NCBI GenBank assembly: GCA_050330635.1
Contig: JBHJNQ010000047.1
Location: 1-64,000, forward strand
DNA from: CADEDH01 sp050330635
GTDB taxonomy: Bacteria; Actinomycetota; Acidimicrobiia; Acidimicrobiales; SZUA-35
Direction of reading: 5' to 3'
DNA length: 64,000 nucleotides
Shown: positions 61,604 through 64,000 of the stretch, in pieces
Layout: every line of letters starts with the position of its first letter
Position numbering within the stretch: the first letter of the stretch is position 1
Position numbers and translations under genes: made by a program
Notes under the pieces: model-generated
What the model was told of the DNA's origin: nothing
Seen by the model: the letters and a program-made list of their open reading frames with translations, nothing else
The model's database searches: none

Positions 61604-62695
61604 TCAGGAGACCCGCACCGGCATCAGCAGGTACAGGAACTCGTCGAAGCCGACCGCACGCACCAGCGCCGGCTTCAACTCGTCGATGGTGGCCAGGGAG
61701 ATCTCCTCACCGGGGGCCACCTCGACGCCCTCGAGAAGGTACTGGGGGTTGAAGGCGACGGTCAGCGGCGAGCCGGTGTAGTTCGATTCGAGGCTCTCCC
61801 GGGCGGTGCCGACGTCCTGGGTGACGGCGACGAGCTCCATGCCGTCGTCCGACATCTCGATCCGGATCGGGGTGGACTCCCGTGCCAGCAGCTTGACCCG
61901 GCGGAGGGCGTCGAGCAGCTCCTCCCGGTTGACGACGAGGCTGTTGGGATGCGATTCGGGTATGAGGCCCCGGTAGTTGGGGAAGTCGCCCTCGATGAGA
62001 CGGGTCACGAGGGTGACCGGGCCAACCTCGAACGAGGCTTCGTTGCGGCCCAACCGGACCGACACGAGATCGTCCTGGGCCAGGACCCGGTTGAGCTCGC
62101 CGAGGGCCCGGGACGGGATCAGCACGCTCTGACCCTCGGCCAGAACCGACACGTCGGACACGTCTCGCATGGCGAGACGGTACGAGTCGGTGGCCACCAG
62201 CCGGAGCCCGTCGGACTCGGCGGCGAGGAGGACACCGGTGAGGATGGGACGGGAGTCGTCGCCGCTGGCCGCCAGCACGACCTGCTTGAGGGCGTCGGCC
62301 AGTCGGGTGGCCGACAGCGCCACGGGGGCGGCGTCGAGGGGCGACAGCTGGGGGAACTCGTCGCCTGCGATGAGCCGGATGCTGAACTCGGAGCGGCCGG
62401 CGCGGATCGTCAACGACTCCTCCTCGGCGGCGAACGAGACGGCACCCGGTTGCACGGCCCGGACGATGTCGGAGGCGAGGCGGGCGGGGATGACGGCGAT
62501 GCCGTCCGACTCGCCGGACACGGTCACAGTCGTGGAGATCGTGAGATCGAGATCGCTGCCGGTGAGGGTCAGGGCGTCGCCGGCGAGTTGGGCCCTGATG
62601 CCGGACAGGCCGGGCAGGGTCCCCCTCCCACTGACGGCCCGGCCTGCGATACCGAGTGCTTCGACCAGAACATCGCGTTCGCATCGGAACTTCAC
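61604..62695 (-). CDS. dnaN: DNA polymerase III beta clamp
   Basis: 363 residues from GTG 62695, with GGGGAG eight bases upstream; the longer frame is rejected. Three clamp domains are seen; ATDSYRLAMRDV is the central mark, and the end FLYLLMPVRVS matches the family M-P-x-R tail. The clamp holds polymerases on DNA. Just upstream is the putative origin. Confidence 0.97.
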   Translation of the reverse strand: MKFRCERDVLVEALGIAGRAVSGRGTLPGLSGIRAQLAGDALTLTGSDLDLTISTTVTVSGESDGIAVIPARLASDIVRAVQPGAVSFAAEEESLTIRAGRSEFSIRLIAGDEFPQLSPLDAAPVALSATRLADALKQVVLAASGDDSRPILTGVLLAAESDGLRLVATDSYRLAMRDVSDVSVLAEGQSVLIPSRALGELNRVLAQDDLVSVRLGRNEASFEVGPVTLVTRLIEGDFPNYRGLIPESHPNSLVVNREELLDALRRVKLLARESTPIRIEMSDDGMELVAVTQDVGTARESLESNYTGSPLTVAFNPQYLLEGVEVAPGEEISLATIDELKPALVRAVGFDEFLYLLMPVRVS

Positions 62696-62961
62696 GGCCG
62701 GTACTCCCCCGTTCGAGTTGCTGTCCTCATTGCTACGAGTCTTCCGTTGTAAAAATGGTAGTGGTGGGTAGTAGGAGCTGTGGAATGTGGACGTACGAGC
62801 GTTTGGCCTGCTCAGGAGGCCTTTCGTTGTCCAGAGTCTCCGGTGCGGATCCCCAGGCTGCGATCGGCGGCGAACCAGGGCTGGGGACTGGTCGCAGCGT
62901 ATCCACCGGCCACGACGTTCTATGCACAGCCCGGTGCACAACGCTCACCCGGGGTTGTCCC
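62696..62961. other. dnaA-dnaN spacer, candidate oriC
   Basis: 266 bases between dnaA and dnaN, where oriC lies in many actinobacteria. Near-matches to the DnaA box (TTATCCACA/TTGTCCACA) are TTGTCCAGA (62827-62835), CTATGCACA (62920-62928), GTATCCACC (62899-62907) and TGTGGACGT on the other strand (62786-62794). A less GC-rich part lies near 62722-62775. No perfect box is present, so part of the origin may be on the other side of dnaA. Confidence 0.5.
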
Positions 62962-64000
62962 CTAGAAATCCCCAGCCTGGGCCTGGTTCCTGACCTTCTT
63001 CTCGAGGGCCATGACGTCGTTGTAGATCTGTGACCGCTCCTTCATGAGGGCGGAGATCTTGTCGCAGGCGTGCATCACGGTGGTGTGGTCCCGTCCACCG
63101 AACTCCCGTGCGATCACCGGGAAGCTGAGATCGGTGAGCTGGCGGGTGACGTACATGGCCATCTGGCGGGTGATCACGAGCGGCCGTCGCCGGGACTTGC
63201 CGGTCAGCTCGTCGATGGCGAACCCGAACTGGTCGACCGTGGCCTCGAGGATCATGGCCACGGTGATCGGCCGGGGCTGGCGGTCGGCGATGAAGTCGCC
63301 GAGGACCTGTTCGGCGACGTCGCGTGTCATCGACTGGCCGTTGAGCGTGGCGAAGGCCGTCACCTTGTTCAGGGCCCCCTCGAGCTCACGGATATTGCTC
63401 GTGATGTTGGTGGCGATGAACTCGCTGACTTCGTTGGGCAGGGCGTGACCCTCCCGGTCGGCCTTCTTGCGGAGGATGGCCATCCGGGTTTCGATGTCGG
63501 GTGGCTGGATGTCGGTCAGCAGGCCCATCATGAAGCGGCTCTTGAGCCGCTCCTCCAGGGTGGGGATGGCGTCGGGCGGCCGGTCGGACGAGAGCACGAT
63601 CTGTCGGTTCGATCCGTAGAGGTCGTTGAAGGTGTGGAAGAGCTCCTCCTGGAGCGAGTCCTTGCCCGCGATGAACTGGATGTCGTCGACGAGGAGCACG
63701 TCGATCTGGCGGTAGCGGCGCTTGAAATCGTTGCCGGAGGAGTTCTTGATCGAGTCGACGAACTCGTTCAGGAAGGTCTCGGTGGAGACGTAGAGGACCT
63801 TTAGCCGGGGGTAGACATCGTTGATGAAATGCTCGATGGCCCGAAGGATGTGGGTCTTGCCAAGTCCGGCTGATCCGTAGATGAACAGTGGGTTGTAGGA
63901 ACCACCCGGCCGTTCGGCCACCGAGAGGGCGGCGGCGTGGGCGAACCGGTTGGACGGGCCGATGACGAAGCTGTCGAAGGTGTAGCGGAGGCGCTGATCG
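62962..64000 (-). CDS. dnaA: Chromosomal replication initiator DnaA (5' end outside window)
   Basis: 345 residues visible, cut at the window edge. The first visible part reads YTFDSFVIGPSNRFAHAAAL. Walker A is GSAGLGKTH, Walker B is VLLVDDIQF, and the DNA-binding signature is FGGRDHTTVMHACDKI. It binds DnaA boxes and opens oriC. The missing part should hold domains I and II. Confidence 0.98.
   Translation of the reverse strand, partial: DQRLRYTFDSFVIGPSNRFAHAAALSVAERPGGSYNPLFIYGSAGLGKTHILRAIEHFINDVYPRLKVLYVSTETFLNEFVDSIKNSSGNDFKRRYRQIDVLLVDDIQFIAGKDSLQEELFHTFNDLYGSNRQIVLSSDRPPDAIPTLEERLKSRFMMGLLTDIQPPDIETRMAILRKKADREGHALPNEVSEFIATNITSNIRELEGALNKVTAFATLNGQSMTRDVAEQVLGDFIADRQPRPITVAMILEATVDQFGFAIDELTGKSRRRPLVITRQMAMYVTRQLTDLSFPVIAREFGGRDHTTVMHACDKISALMKERSQIYNDVMALEKKVRNQAQAGDF

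Overview
The window is 64 kb of GC-rich DNA from a chromosome that looks actinobacterial. The right end carries dnaA (cut by the window edge), dnaN, recF, a DUF721/DciA gene, gyrB and gyrA, all on the minus strand, followed by a TadE-like gene and a DUF3566 membrane protein. That order is typical of Actinomycetota, so the right end is the replication-origin neighbourhood. Other traits fit: two mycothiol-type DinB/MDMPI proteins, two F420-type luciferase-like oxidoreductases, an HspR-type HAIR operator, a WhiG/FliA-class sigma factor and many GTG starts in ATGA/GTGA overlaps. The mix of genes suggests an Acidimicrobiia-like lineage; this is inference, not proof.

Layout. 0-0.6 kb: HAIR operator and a decayed dnaK. 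0.6-20 kb: single genes and short operons of envelope and redox functions: OmpA-like protein, L,D-transpeptidase, YceI, carboxymuconolactone decarboxylase-like protein, SDRs, epoxide hydrolase-like protein, 1-Cys peroxiredoxin, three-gene proton-translocating transhydrogenase pntA1-pntA2-pntB, esterases, CBS protein, F420-type oxidoreductase and thioredoxin-fold lipoprotein. 20-26.2 kb: a tightly coupled PH-domain/DUF4129/MoxR/DUF58 membrane operon. 26.3-26.7 kb: rpmB-rpmG. 26.7-32.5 kb: a decaying stretch with a truncated acyltransferase, a frameshifted peptidoglycan-binding adaptor, the tail of an ABC permease and a truncated amidohydrolase, around an intact sigma factor and a dehydrogenase. 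32.6-39.4 kb: catabolic genes (F420-type oxidoreductase, acyl-CoA carboxylase beta subunit, D-aminoacylase-like hydrolase, SDR, persulfide dioxygenase-rhodanese). 39.5-42.4 kb: small stress-type genes with four candidate SigB/SigF promoters. 43-44 kb: lgt and an alcohol dehydrogenase remnant. 44.5-51.7 kb: a divergent cluster of two glycosyltransferases, NUDIX, AhpD-like, radical SAM and DoxX proteins on one side and an epimerase plus polytopic membrane protein on the other. 51.8 kb: tRNA-Ile(GAT). 52-53.3 kb: thiolase. 53.5-64 kb: the gyr/rec/dna block.

The most notable signals are (1) at least six gene remnants made by internal deletion or frameshift within 64 kb, (2) the island of small genes with SigB/SigF-like promoters, (3) the glycosylation/radical-SAM cluster, (4) a six-copy 15-bp repeat in the gyrA tail and (5) an EGNSAGG Toprim motif in GyrB.
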